Assembly: GCA_963922455.1 (NCBI GenBank)
Contig: CAWUIO010000053.1
Span: forward strand, 1 to 43,555
DNA: 43,555 nucleotides
Source of the DNA: CAWUIO01 sp963922455
GTDB taxonomy: Bacteria > Bacteroidota > Bacteroidia > Cytophagales > Microscillaceae
Reading direction: 5' to 3'
Position 1 is the first letter of the stretch; the number at the start of each line of letters is the position of its first letter. Made by a program: the position numbers and the translations under genes. The notes below the pieces were generated by a model that did not search any database, was not told the origin of the DNA, and worked only from the letters and a program-made list of their open reading frames with translations. Below, in pieces: positions 1 to 8,601 of this stretch.

Positions 1-164
1 TGAAAGTAAGTAGCTTATTATCAGCGCATTGCAGATAATGTCATAGGTAGCCAAAGAAATCTAAGCCGGTTTTTACAGGAAGATCTTAGTTAGCATTTGC
101 AAAAGCATAAATCCTAGTTTAAATTCCCTAAATACAAATTTGCATATCCCAAACTCCTATTAAT

Positions 165-2300
165 ATGAATCCTTATCTCTCTAAAATCGCTTGTTTACTT
201 TTTGGCCTGCTCGCCTGGGGCTGCCAAAGTCCCCAAGCCCCTAACGCTGGTGATACAAATTCGGCCTGGAGCCAGCCCGAGCAAAGTGAACTCATCTGGG
301 ATGAGTGGGGAGTACCCCATATCTACGCCCGAAGTGAAGCCGAGCTATTTTATCTCCACGGGTGGGCGCAAATGCAAAGCCACGCCAATCTCATTTTGGA
401 GCTATATGCCAAATCACGAGGAGCCGCCGCTTCTTATTGGGGAGAAGAATACCTCTATAATGATGTTCTGATCCACACCCTTGGCTTCCCCAAATTGGCC
501 CAAACGTGGCACGAAACCCAAAATCCTGAATTCAAACAGCTCAGTGAAGAATTTGTCAAAGGAATGAATGCCTATGCCCAGGCTCACCCCGAGGCCATCG
601 ACTCAGACCGAAAAGCCGTATTGCCCATAGTCCCTAGCGATATTACCGCTCACTTTTTATTTGTAATCTACACTCGTTTTGTGGGTGGGGAAGAACTGGG
701 CCGGGTCTCCAATTGGAAAGAAATTGGATCCAATACCTATGCCATAGGCCCCAAACGTTCGGCTAGTGGGAACGCTATGTTGGTCCAAAATCCCCACTTG
801 CCCTGGTGGGGCGAGTTTTTATTTTATGAGTCTCAACTCGTAAGTGCCGACATCAACTCCTATGGGGTCACATTGCTTGGCTTCCCCGTACACGGCATAG
901 CTTTCAACGAAAAACTGGGCTGGAGCCATACCAATAATACCATAGACAACGCCGATATCTACGAACTTAGCCTTCAGGGTGAGGGGTATGTACTCGATGG
1001 AGAGGAAAAAGCCTTTGAAGTCACCCAAAAAACCTTACAAGTAAAATCTCCGGAAGGAGAAATGGAAGAACGTACCATTGACTTATATCGCTCCGAGCAC
1101 GGCCCAATACTCAAAAAAGGCGATAAAAAAGCCCTCGCCTTTCGGATACCCGGTCTAGACCAACCCAACCCAGCCTATCAATGGTACAGTATGGCCAAGG
1201 CCCAAAATTTTGAGCAATTTGAGAACGCTCTCCAACTCTTACAAATCCCGTTTTTTAATGTCATGTATGCCGACCAAGAAGGAAATATCTTTTACATGTT
1301 CAACGGTATCATCCCCAAGCGAAACAGTGGCGACTGGTCTTTTTGGAACAACATCGTCCCCGGTAATACCTCAGAATATATTTGGCAAGAAACCCACCCG
1401 TACGAAGACTTGCCCAAGTTTAAAAATCCTGAACAAGCCTGGATTCAAAACGCCAATGACCCACCCTGGACCAGTACCTTCCCTCAAGCCATCAAAGCCG
1501 AAGACTTCCCTCCCTACATAGCTCCACAATCTATGTATTTTCGCCCCCAAAGATCGGCCCGCATGCTGGCCGAAGACGAGTCCATTACCTTTGAAGAGCT
1601 ACAAGATTACAAGCTCTCTACCCGCATGGAGCTCGCCGACCGAATCTTAGATGATCTCAATACAGCCGTAGAAGAACACGGTTCGGAGGAAAGCAAAGCC
1701 GCCATGGATGTCTTAAATGCTTGGGACCGGCAAGCCAATGCAGATAGTAAAGGAGCCGCCTTATTTTATATGTGGGCCAATAAAATAAACCCCTATGGCA
1801 TGGGCAGCTTTGCGACTCCCTGGGATGCCAAAAAACCCCGTAGCACCCCTGATGGTTTGTCAGACCCCAAGGCAGCCGTCGAAAAATTAAACCAAGCAGC
1901 TCAAGAAGTACAGGATACATACGGCTCATTGGATGTAGCTTGGGGAGAAGTTTGCCGCATTCGTTACGCCGGAAAAGATTTACCAGGCAATGGTGCCGAT
2001 GGTTCGGTAGGTATATTCCGGGTAGCTTGGGGGGGACCCGGAAAAGATGGTAAATTAGAAATCAGTGGCGGAGATACTTGGGTAGGCGTTATCGAATTTG
2101 GTGAAAAGGTGCAAGCCAAAATTCTTCTAAGCTACGGCAACTCTACTCAAGATGGCTCTCCCCACCATGGCGATCAATTGGAGTTGTTTTCTAAAAAAGA
2201 ATTCCGAGATGCTTGGTATTATCGGGAAGCGCTAGATCAACACATTAAAAGTAAATACTTACTTAAAGACGGTACATTAACGGAGGCTACTCAGGATTAA
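165..2300 (+). CDS. Penicillin acylase family (S45) Ntn-hydrolase, lipoprotein
   Basis: The 711-residue product has a lipoprotein signal ending in A-W-G-C (Cys20), so it is probably tethered in the cell envelope. The body matches the S45 penicillin/acyl-homoserine-lactone acylase layout: an alpha-chain region with WDEWGVPHIYA near residues 45-55, then G-S-N at Ser189 followed by a GPKRSASGNAML segment. In the family this Ser becomes the N-terminal nucleophile of the beta chain after autocatalytic cleavage. NPHLPWW and the HTNN segment after it also fit. Length is slightly below the usual 750-850. The family cleaves amide bonds of acylated substrates; which one (AHL, lipopeptide, antibiotic) cannot be told. 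It probably leads a three-gene operon: the GNAT gene starts 18 bp downstream. The ATG lies in the context TATTAATATGAAT, almost the same as at the gene starting at 34804; no Shine-Dalgarno is visible. The family call is firm, the substrate unknown. Confidence 0.93.
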   Translation: MNPYLSKIACLLFGLLAWGCQSPQAPNAGDTNSAWSQPEQSELIWDEWGVPHIYARSEAELFYLHGWAQMQSHANLILELYAKSRGAAASYWGEEYLYNDVLIHTLGFPKLAQTWHETQNPEFKQLSEEFVKGMNAYAQAHPEAIDSDRKAVLPIVPSDITAHFLFVIYTRFVGGEELGRVSNWKEIGSNTYAIGPKRSASGNAMLVQNPHLPWWGEFLFYESQLVSADINSYGVTLLGFPVHGIAFNEKLGWSHTNNTIDNADIYELSLQGEGYVLDGEEKAFEVTQKTLQVKSPEGEMEERTIDLYRSEHGPILKKGDKKALAFRIPGLDQPNPAYQWYSMAKAQNFEQFENALQLLQIPFFNVMYADQEGNIFYMFNGIIPKRNSGDWSFWNNIVPGNTSEYIWQETHPYEDLPKFKNPEQAWIQNANDPPWTSTFPQAIKAEDFPPYIAPQSMYFRPQRSARMLAEDESITFEELQDYKLSTRMELADRILDDLNTAVEEHGSEESKAAMDVLNAWDRQANADSKGAALFYMWANKINPYGMGSFATPWDAKKPRSTPDGLSDPKAAVEKLNQAAQEVQDTYGSLDVAWGEVCRIRYAGKDLPGNGADGSVGIFRVAWGGPGKDGKLEISGGDTWVGVIEFGEKVQAKILLSYGNSTQDGSPHHGDQLELFSKKEFRDAWYYREALDQHIKSKYLLKDGTLTEATQD

Positions 2301-2318
2301 TCTTTTTTTAGTCAAACC

Positions 2319-2729
2319 ATGCCCTTAACCTACCAACAAGAAGAGCACTTGGATGTCTCGGAATTCCGAGACATCCTTGTTCGTAGCACTTTGGGCCAAA
2401 GACGCCCCATAGACGAACCCGATAGACTGGAGGCCATGTGTACCCACGCCAACCTCATCATTACGGCCCGTCTAGACCATCAGCTGGTGGGTATCGCCCG
2501 TAGTTTGACCGATTTTCGTTATTGTGCTTACCTTTCCGACTTAGCAGTTGATCAGGATCATCAAGGACGCGGAATTGGTAAACAGTTGATCATTGAAACC
2601 AAACTCAGAGTACCCGAAGCCACCTTACTCTTGCTGGCTGCCCCGGCAGCTCGACTGTATTATCCCAAAATTGGGATGAAAGCCTTCCCCGATTGCTTTC
2701 TTGTAAAAAATATTGAAGACCTTTCCTAA
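2319..2729 (+). CDS. GNAT family N-acetyltransferase
   Basis: The 136-residue protein has the GNAT fold signature. Motif A is LAVDQDHQGRGIGKQLI (about residues 75-91), which in this family holds the acetyl-CoA pyrophosphate through Q/R-x-x-G-x-G/A. An RLYYPKIGMKAF segment near the C-terminus corresponds to the usual final beta-alpha region. It is cytosolic, with no signal or membrane segment. It starts 18 bp after the acylase stop and ends 25 bp before the next signal peptide, so co-transcription is likely. The acceptor substrate cannot be inferred: GNATs modify small amines, antibiotics or protein N-termini. Confidence 0.9.
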   Translation: MPLTYQQEEHLDVSEFRDILVRSTLGQRRPIDEPDRLEAMCTHANLIITARLDHQLVGIARSLTDFRYCAYLSDLAVDQDHQGRGIGKQLIIETKLRVPEATLLLLAAPAARLYYPKIGMKAFPDCFLVKNIEDLS

Positions 2730-2754
2730 GGCTTATACCAAAGATTATACACGT

Positions 2755-3522
2755 ATGAAAAGACTGCTTTTATTTTTATTGCTTTGTCTATTTAGCTGGT
2801 CAGGTCAGGCACAAGCCACCAAATTGGTGATTCGGGCCAAAGCCAAAGACGCAAAATTCATAGGCAGCTCCATGGGAGGAGCCTTGGTAATCGTCAGGGA
2901 CCACCAAAATGATCGTATCCTGGCCCAAGGACTCACCGAAGGTAGTACGGGAAATACCCAGCTTATCATGAAAACACCCCACAAACGGTATCAAGACCTA
3001 AGTGATGAAAAAACTGCCAAGTTTGAAGTAGTACTTGATTTACAGGAGCCCACCTTGCTTGATATTGAAGTACTTGCCCCGGCCCATCACGCCTCCGGGA
3101 GAATAAAGGCAAGCACCCAAGCCTGGCTAATACCTGGAAAACATATAGATGGAGAAGGGATTGTCTTAGAAATTCCCGGTTTTGCGCTAACAGTCTTAAG
3201 CCCCCAAACCCATCGCTCTGTATCGCTCAATCAAGTAAAAGCTGGCGAGGTAAACATTCGCGCCAATATCGTGATGATGTGTGGGTGTACAATTTCCAAA
3301 GGGGGTTTATGGGATTCTGAAGCTATTGAGGTAAATGCCCTTATCAAAAAGCAAGGCAAAGTGATCAAAACCATCCCCTTGAAAATTACCGAACAAGTCA
3401 ACACTTTTGAGAGCTTATTTCAAGTAGATGAGCCAGGACTCTACGAAGTTATGGTGTACGCCTATCACGCAAAAAGTAAAAATACAGGGCTTGACCGGGT
3501 CAATTTTATTGTCCGTAATTAA
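2755..3522 (+). CDS. Secreted protein of unknown function
   Basis: I do not recognise a named family. The longer reading frame opens at 2713 inside the upstream GNAT gene, but the ATG at 2755 gives a textbook signal peptide (MKRLLLFLLLCLF, cleavage near SGQAQA), so I chose it; this gives 255 residues. The mature protein is beta-rich. It has a central segment with an M-M-C-G-C motif followed by GGLWDSEAIEVNALI, and ends in a short domain with LYEVMVYAYHAK. From memory, similar MMCGC-GGLW proteins occur in other Bacteroidetes as uncharacterised periplasmic proteins. The C-x-C pair might bind metal or form a disulfide; that is inference. It lies 25 bp after the GNAT gene, probably the last gene of the acylase operon. 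Confidence 0.75.
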   Translation: MKRLLLFLLLCLFSWSGQAQATKLVIRAKAKDAKFIGSSMGGALVIVRDHQNDRILAQGLTEGSTGNTQLIMKTPHKRYQDLSDEKTAKFEVVLDLQEPTLLDIEVLAPAHHASGRIKASTQAWLIPGKHIDGEGIVLEIPGFALTVLSPQTHRSVSLNQVKAGEVNIRANIVMMCGCTISKGGLWDSEAIEVNALIKKQGKVIKTIPLKITEQVNTFESLFQVDEPGLYEVMVYAYHAKSKNTGLDRVNFIVRN

Positions 3523-3674
3523 TCGGGTTTGGCTTGATTTTTAATGTTATTTATCATCATTCGTTTAATGAATTACTTTTTCTGACATCAAAGCATATAC
3601 AAGGAAATTATAGTATCCCAAGCAAGCATGTCTCGTTTATTGCTTTGCATTCTTATTTCCTCCTTCTAAAGGCT

Positions 3675-5876
3675 ATGATTGATTGCCAACGGTTTCTTAT
3701 TTTACTTTTTTTGTGGGGGAGTGTATTATTGCCCATCTTTGTTTTTGGTCAATCCTACACGCTTTTCCAGTACCAAACCGATCAAGGACTCCCTACTAAC
3801 CTGACCAAAGCGAGTGTAAAAGATTCGATTGGTTTTATTTGGGTGGCTACCGATGAAGGCATATGCCGTTTTGATGGGCAGGTTTTTACCCAATATAAAG
3901 ATTTACTTCCCTCCAACTATACCAAGTCCTTATATACTAGCAAAAGTTACGGTTTGCTGGTCATCAATGATTTGGGGATCCTGCAAGTAAAGCCGCAACT
4001 GGATACCGTTCACTTTGAAATTCTACTAGAAGGAGAAGGCGATGTAGAAACGCCCGATAAGGTCATTTATCCCAAGGAAGTATTTGAGGATAAACAAGGA
4101 AACTTATGGATCAGCGAACCCCAATCTTTATTGCGCTGGCAAAACGGCCAAACCAAACGTTATACCTTTCCGGAGAAGATGCGTACCACGGTCTATTTGA
4201 GATCTTTCCATATGGCCGAAATGCCCAATGGCGCTCTCTTTACCAGTGCTTTTCCCGGATTTTTGATGCGTTATTCCCCTCAAAAAGATGAATTCCAAAC
4301 CCTAGACCTGGGCAATACAAACCTCAGTGACATTAGTTTTTTACACCCATACAATGATACCACGCTTTGGATTGGTGCCCGGGAGGGCTTGTTTGCCCTC
4401 ACAATAGATTCTCTGGCCAATATTCGGGACATCCAAGAGATTTTAAAGTTACGCTCCCTTTCCTCGTACTGTCGTCAAAGAAATGGGAATTACATCCTAG
4501 GAACTTGGAAATCTGGTATTTATCAATACAATCCACTTGTAAACCCCGAAAGCGCGCAAAATATACCCGAAAGCGGCTCCTCGGTAATTAATCATGTACA
4601 AATCGATGAAGAAAATAATATATGGGCTAGCACAGATGAGGGCTTAGAACTTCTTCAACAAAACCTGTTTGAAAGTGTACCATTGCAAAACGATCGCACC
4701 TACATCGAGGCCCTTTGGTACTCAGCCCGGTTTGGCCTCCTATTGAGTAACGGCACCGATGTATATAAAATCTCCGAAGTTTTACCCCAAACCAAAATTG
4801 ATAAAATCTTTAACTACCAAAAAAGTAATATCCTGTCCTTATGCTCCTTCGAGGACAAAATATTTTTTGGTACGGGTGATAATCGTCTTTTGGAGTTCTC
4901 AGAAGGTAGTCTGCAAAATGATCGAAACTTAAGTGCCTTTGGTAAATCCATCTTTTCCGTGTTGGCCGATCGCAGGGGGAATATATGGATCTGTCAGTAC
5001 GGTAATGAACTTGGGGTTTTAAAAATGAATGCAGACCGTGAACTTAAGGAATACGAAGAAGGAGATGGCATCCAAAGTATGATTAGTGTGGTACGCGAAT
5101 CGCCGGGAGGAAACTTGTATGCCGGGGGGCACGGAACAAACAGCTATCTCTACCGGTACAACCCCGCGGTAGACCGCTTTATCAACATTAGCCGGGCATT
5201 GCCTATCGATAATACATTAGACTTGGTTATCAACGATCTGTACCCAGACAATCAAGGGCAGATTTGGCTTGCCAGTAATCAAGGTCTTTGGAAAATGGGT
5301 GGCAAAAAGCAAATACAAAAACTAAATCTTGGCCCCAAGTATACCCATCTGAATATGAAATCGGTATATCTTGACCCAAAGGGCTTTCTTTGGATTGGTA
5401 CCGACCTCGGAATCATCAAATACAAGGATAAACAATTTGTCTTTTTTGATAAATCGGATGGTTTGAGTAACGTCACTAGTACGCTTCGGGGAATAGCTTT
5501 GGCATACCCCCGGACTTTATTTTTTGGTTCGGCCCAAGGCGTACATTATTTGATTGATCCCGGAAACACTATACAGAAGACCCCAAGCCCTAGCCTGATT
5601 AGTTTTAGGGCCAATGGTATAAAACAAGATTTTAATACCCGCTTTCATGTAGAATATCAGTCTAATCTAGATATTCGTTTTTTAAGTTTTACCTATCCTT
5701 ATAATAACATTCGATATCAGTACCGCATTTTGGGTCTGGATAGTGCTTGGTCTGGCCATAGCCAGGGCAACCGAATCATAGAGCAAAGGATACCCTATGG
5801 CAACTATATCTTGGAGATCCGGGCCAATCGGTTTGGCAATTATACCTGGAGCCCCCCACCAGTATACCCTTCATAG
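3675..5876 (+). CDS. Two-component-type sensor propeller with Y_Y_Y domain (5' part of frameshifted SpoIIE sensor)
   Basis: The frame is open from 3534, but the ATG at 3675 gives a signal peptide (MIDCQRFLILLFLW to VFGQ), so I use it; 733 residues. After it come Reg_prop beta-propeller repeats with recurrent signatures: FIWVATDEGICRFDG, LWIGAREGL, IWASTDEGLELL, IWLASNQGLWK and LWIGTDLGIIKYK. A Y_Y_Y domain follows (RYQYRILGLDSAW to NYTWSPP). In this architecture the propeller is periplasmic and senses an extracellular cue. Instead of continuing into the membrane helix, the frame stops at 5876, just after a run of six C at 5852-5857. The adjacent frame carries the expected continuation (next entry). 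With one extra C the junction reads WSPPTSIPFIVDRPWY, which fits the family. I consider it the N-terminal half of one gene. Confidence 0.9.
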   Translation: MIDCQRFLILLFLWGSVLLPIFVFGQSYTLFQYQTDQGLPTNLTKASVKDSIGFIWVATDEGICRFDGQVFTQYKDLLPSNYTKSLYTSKSYGLLVINDLGILQVKPQLDTVHFEILLEGEGDVETPDKVIYPKEVFEDKQGNLWISEPQSLLRWQNGQTKRYTFPEKMRTTVYLRSFHMAEMPNGALFTSAFPGFLMRYSPQKDEFQTLDLGNTNLSDISFLHPYNDTTLWIGAREGLFALTIDSLANIRDIQEILKLRSLSSYCRQRNGNYILGTWKSGIYQYNPLVNPESAQNIPESGSSVINHVQIDEENNIWASTDEGLELLQQNLFESVPLQNDRTYIEALWYSARFGLLLSNGTDVYKISEVLPQTKIDKIFNYQKSNILSLCSFEDKIFFGTGDNRLLEFSEGSLQNDRNLSAFGKSIFSVLADRRGNIWICQYGNELGVLKMNADRELKEYEEGDGIQSMISVVRESPGGNLYAGGHGTNSYLYRYNPAVDRFINISRALPIDNTLDLVINDLYPDNQGQIWLASNQGLWKMGGKKQIQKLNLGPKYTHLNMKSVYLDPKGFLWIGTDLGIIKYKDKQFVFFDKSDGLSNVTSTLRGIALAYPRTLFFGSAQGVHYLIDPGNTIQKTPSPSLISFRANGIKQDFNTRFHVEYQSNLDIRFLSFTYPYNNIRYQYRILGLDSAWSGHSQGNRIIEQRIPYGNYILEIRANRFGNYTWSPPPVYPS

Positions 5877-6928
5877 TGGATAGACCTTGGTATATGAGTT
5901 GGTGGGGGCGCACGGCTATCGTCGCTAGCATCTTGTTGGGTCTTTGGACGGCATTTAAGCTCTACTCCTTCCGAGTTGAGCAACAAAAGGCAAAACTGGC
6001 TTCTTTGATTTCCCAACGTACTGAAGAACTACAAAAACAATCCCACCAATTACAGGTAGCCAATCAAGAAATGCAGGTAAAAAATACGGAGATCATGGCC
6101 CAAAAGGAGGAGATTGAAAAGCAAAAAGATACCATCGAAGAGTCTTTAGTGCTCATCAAAAGAAATACCCAGAAAATCACCTCCAGCCTCAACTACGCCC
6201 AAAAGATGCAAGGCGCCTTCTTACCAAGCCCTCATAAGATGGAAAGCATCTTACAAGAATATTTTCTCATTTTCAAACCTAAGGATATCGTCTCGGGCGA
6301 CTTTTATTGGGTAAACCAGCATAAGAAAAAAATATTTATTGTGGTAGCCGATTGTACCGGTCATGGAGTGCCTGGTGCTTTTATGTCTATTTTAGGCACC
6401 AACCTGCTCACGCGTATTATCGAGACCCAAGAAATCTCCGACCCTCCCCTTATCCTGCAAACGCTCCACGAAGAAGTGTACGAGGCTTTACAACAAGATC
6501 ATAACAGCAATAAGGATGGTATGGACCTGGGCATTTGCCTTCTCGAGAAAGATTATGGAGGGCCAGGCGTGCGTATGACGTACAGTGGGGCTAAATCTTC
6601 CATGTGCTATATCCATCAGGATCAGCTTATTGTGCTAAGGGGCAACCGCAAATCGATTGGGGGTTGGCAAAATGAGGAAAAGATCTTTACGGCCCAGGAA
6701 GTAATGCTGCGTCCGGGAGATTTGGTGTATATGTTTACCGACGGTCTCATGGACCAGGCCAATGCCCAAAGAAAAAAACTGGGCGAAAAGCAGTTTTTCC
6801 GCACCCTTGAGCAATTTGCCGATCAAGAATTTCATTACCAGCAAAAAGCCGTAGAAAAAATTTTGGAAATCCACCAAGGTAACACGGAGCAAAGAGACGA
6901 CATAACCGTATTGGGCTTCCGGGTGTAA
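5876..6928 (+). CDS. SpoIIE/PP2C-type serine phosphatase (3' part of frameshifted sensor)
   Basis: It begins with a GTG that overlaps the upstream stop (TAGTG). The 350-residue frame has a membrane helix (TAIVASILLGLWTAFKLY, about residues 13-30), a coiled coil (about 35-100, rich in Q/E/K), and a SpoIIE phosphatase domain from about 125 to the end. Metal-binding and catalytic signatures are present: SGDFYW, ADCTGHGVPGAFMS, DGMDLGICLL, FTDGLMDQ and RDDITVL. In the family such RsbU-like phosphatases dephosphorylate anti-sigma antagonists or similar partners in the cytoplasm. The DRPWYMSWWGR segment before the helix normally follows directly on a Y_Y_Y domain, which supports the view that this and the preceding frame were one 1,084-residue protein. 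Translational coupling through TAGTG is possible. Copy 1 of the hairpin repeat starts 18 bp downstream of the stop. Confidence 0.9.
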   Translation: MDRPWYMSWWGRTAIVASILLGLWTAFKLYSFRVEQQKAKLASLISQRTEELQKQSHQLQVANQEMQVKNTEIMAQKEEIEKQKDTIEESLVLIKRNTQKITSSLNYAQKMQGAFLPSPHKMESILQEYFLIFKPKDIVSGDFYWVNQHKKKIFIVVADCTGHGVPGAFMSILGTNLLTRIIETQEISDPPLILQTLHEEVYEALQQDHNSNKDGMDLGICLLEKDYGGPGVRMTYSGAKSSMCYIHQDQLIVLRGNRKSIGGWQNEEKIFTAQEVMLRPGDLVYMFTDGLMDQANAQRKKLGEKQFFRTLEQFADQEFHYQQKAVEKILEIHQGNTEQRDDITVLGFRV

Positions 6929-6945
6929 GGCTACTTCTCTTCTTT

Positions 6946-7078
6946 GGGGCTTCCCCGCGCAGTGATACTAAGGCTGTTGATTGAAAACTCCGGGCCGCGC
7001 GGGTCGGGCTGTCACTACTCGCTGCCTTTCCCCGCAAGGGCCAACACGAGCTCAAACAGGCCGTTCCATCCCTAAGCC
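6946..7078 (-). repeat. Hairpin repeat copy 1 (paired with copy 2)
   Basis: On the plus strand it runs GGGGCTTC, stem CCCGCGC (6954-6960), a 36-nt loop, stem GCGCGGG (6997-7003), TCGGGCT, then a body ending CATCCCTAAGCC. The hairpin end lies 17 bp after the stop of the SpoIIE gene. The body contains CTACTCGCTGCCTTTCCCCGC, shared with copy 4. Confidence 0.9.
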
Positions 7079-7165
7079 TTTTAGAGTAGAAAGCCGAAGA
7101 GGGAGATAAGCGACCTCGGCATATTTGCCTGGGTTTACGCGGTTTTTCAAATCACTTTTCTTTCT

Positions 7166-7295
7166 GGCTTAGGGATAGAGCCTCTGTTTGAGCCCGCCGC
7201 TGGTTTGCGGGCAGGCCGGCGAGTGGCGAAAGCCCGGCCCGCGCCAGCACCGGATGTTCTTCCAGGTAGCATCATACTTTGCGCGGGCAAGCCCC
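7166..7295 (+). repeat. Hairpin repeat copy 2 (inverted partner of copy 1)
   Basis: It starts GGCTTAGGGAT, contains TTTGAGC and GGCGAGTGGCGAAAGCCCG, then stem CCCGCGC (7238-7244), a 36-nt loop, stem GCGCGGG (7281-7287) and CAAGCCCC. Its hairpin end lies 3 bp from the stop of the minus-strand LamG gene. With copy 1 it forms an inverted pair separated by 87 bp that fills the 370-bp space between two convergent genes; I see nothing else there. Confidence 0.9.
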
Positions 7296-7298
7296 TAT

Positions 7299-8555
7299 TT
7301 ATTTTTCGTAGCGAATGCGAATGGCCCCACTTCGGCCTATTTGAGAATTGATCGTGGTGACCTGTACTTCGGGGTTCATGGGGTCATGAATCTCAATTGT
7401 GAGCGTATTGGGCGGGATTTTCCCCAAGTTCCAGGCTTTGGAAACCAAGAAATGGTCCTGATTGGGCTTTACCCGGAGTTTGATGCTCTTATTTTTCTTG
7501 GCATTGCGCCGTTTGTTTTCCAATTGATGTTTTTCCAGCACCCATTCATCATCAAACTTGAGAGAAATAATATCCCCGTCTTGGTCTTCGTGGTCATAGA
7601 GGTAGACCGTAATGTATTCGTTTTTCACGTAAATTGTCTCTTGAAAATTTACCGGCTTCGTCTGAGGACTTGGCTTAGGGCGGGGCATAGGATCGGGTGA
7701 TTGAGTTTGGGGAGCCGGGGCCTTCACCACCGGGCGAGGCGTACGCTTTACCGGGGCAGGGGCCTTGGTGACGGGGGCATTTACAGGTGGAAGGCCACAG
7801 GGGTTGCTACGGGGGTTCTGAGTGGACTCATCCTGAAAAATATGCTGGATTTCTGAGTAACTCAAAGGGCGGTTGTACAATCGGATATCATCTAGTACTC
7901 CGGCAAAGTATTCTAAATTACCCGGCACATCTCGACCAATTTCTAAGGGCAAGCTATTGGGGGTAAGGGCTCTTTGGTAGCGGTAAGACCAAATTTCCCG
8001 GGCATTGAGAAATAAACGGACATCGTAGAGGTCGTAGGTCAAGGTATAAAAGTACCAACGGTCAAACTCGATGGGGTTTTGAAAGTTTTCGGTAAAATCA
8101 GTATTGATCGATACGGTTACATTGGTAGACTGAAAGCGATACTGAGGACTTTGATCACTCTCCACTGGTAAATCAGATTTACAAAGTACGCTTACCCATT
8201 GTAAATCGGAGTAGGGAGAACCTTCACTAATCTTAAACCAAGCAGAAACACTGAAGCCTTCGGTTGGCGATTCTAGACTGGGTGAACTGGGTACTTGAAT
8301 ATATCCGTCTCTTCCGTTAAAATACAGGGCGCTGCACGGGTTGCCAAAGCGGTCTTCGGTAAAGTTGATCCCGCCCCGCATTTGGCCGTGGTTGCCCTTA
8401 CCGCTGCGGTCTTGGGTATCACCAGAAAACGCATAGTAGGCAATCAAACCCTTTTGGGGCACTTGGGAGGTTTGGGCATTCAGTTGAAGGCCCCAGAGGA
8501 GCATCCCCCATATCCCCCAAAGGAGGCTTGGGGCAGTAATTTTTAGCTTTTTCAT
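7299..8555 (-). CDS. Secreted LamG-domain protein
   Basis: The 418-residue product has a signal peptide (MKKLKITAPSLLWG to LNAQ). A LamG/concanavalin A-like domain covers about residues 35-240; it opens with GLIAYYAFSGDTQDRSGKGNHG and ends with FAGVLDDIRLYNRPLSYSEIQ, both typical of this fold in Bacteroidetes. A linker rich in Pro, Ala and Lys follows (about 245-305). The C-terminal domain (about 306-418) has YLYDHEDQDGDIISLKFDD and NTLTIEIHDPMN; I know it only as an uncharacterised beta domain with an acidic D-x-D-x-D-G segment. The fold usually binds carbohydrate or protein ligands outside the cell. It is the last gene of a probable five-gene minus-strand operon, 46 bp after the gene upstream. 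The ligand is unknown. Confidence 0.85.
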   Translation of the reverse strand: MKKLKITAPSLLWGIWGMLLWGLQLNAQTSQVPQKGLIAYYAFSGDTQDRSGKGNHGQMRGGINFTEDRFGNPCSALYFNGRDGYIQVPSSPSLESPTEGFSVSAWFKISEGSPYSDLQWVSVLCKSDLPVESDQSPQYRFQSTNVTVSINTDFTENFQNPIEFDRWYFYTLTYDLYDVRLFLNAREIWSYRYQRALTPNSLPLEIGRDVPGNLEYFAGVLDDIRLYNRPLSYSEIQHIFQDESTQNPRSNPCGLPPVNAPVTKAPAPVKRTPRPVVKAPAPQTQSPDPMPRPKPSPQTKPVNFQETIYVKNEYITVYLYDHEDQDGDIISLKFDDEWVLEKHQLENKRRNAKKNKSIKLRVKPNQDHFLVSKAWNLGKIPPNTLTIEIHDPMNPEVQVTTINSQIGRSGAIRIRYEK

Positions 8556-8601
8556 AATTTTATCATTTGGTTATGCATGGTTTGGAATGGATTCTAACTC
8601 A

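Noticed and set aside
7188..7700. Open frame of 170 codons over repeat copy 2 and the antisense of the LamG gene
   Set aside because: It reads antisense to a clear LamG coding region and begins inside the hairpin repeat; composition is not protein-like.
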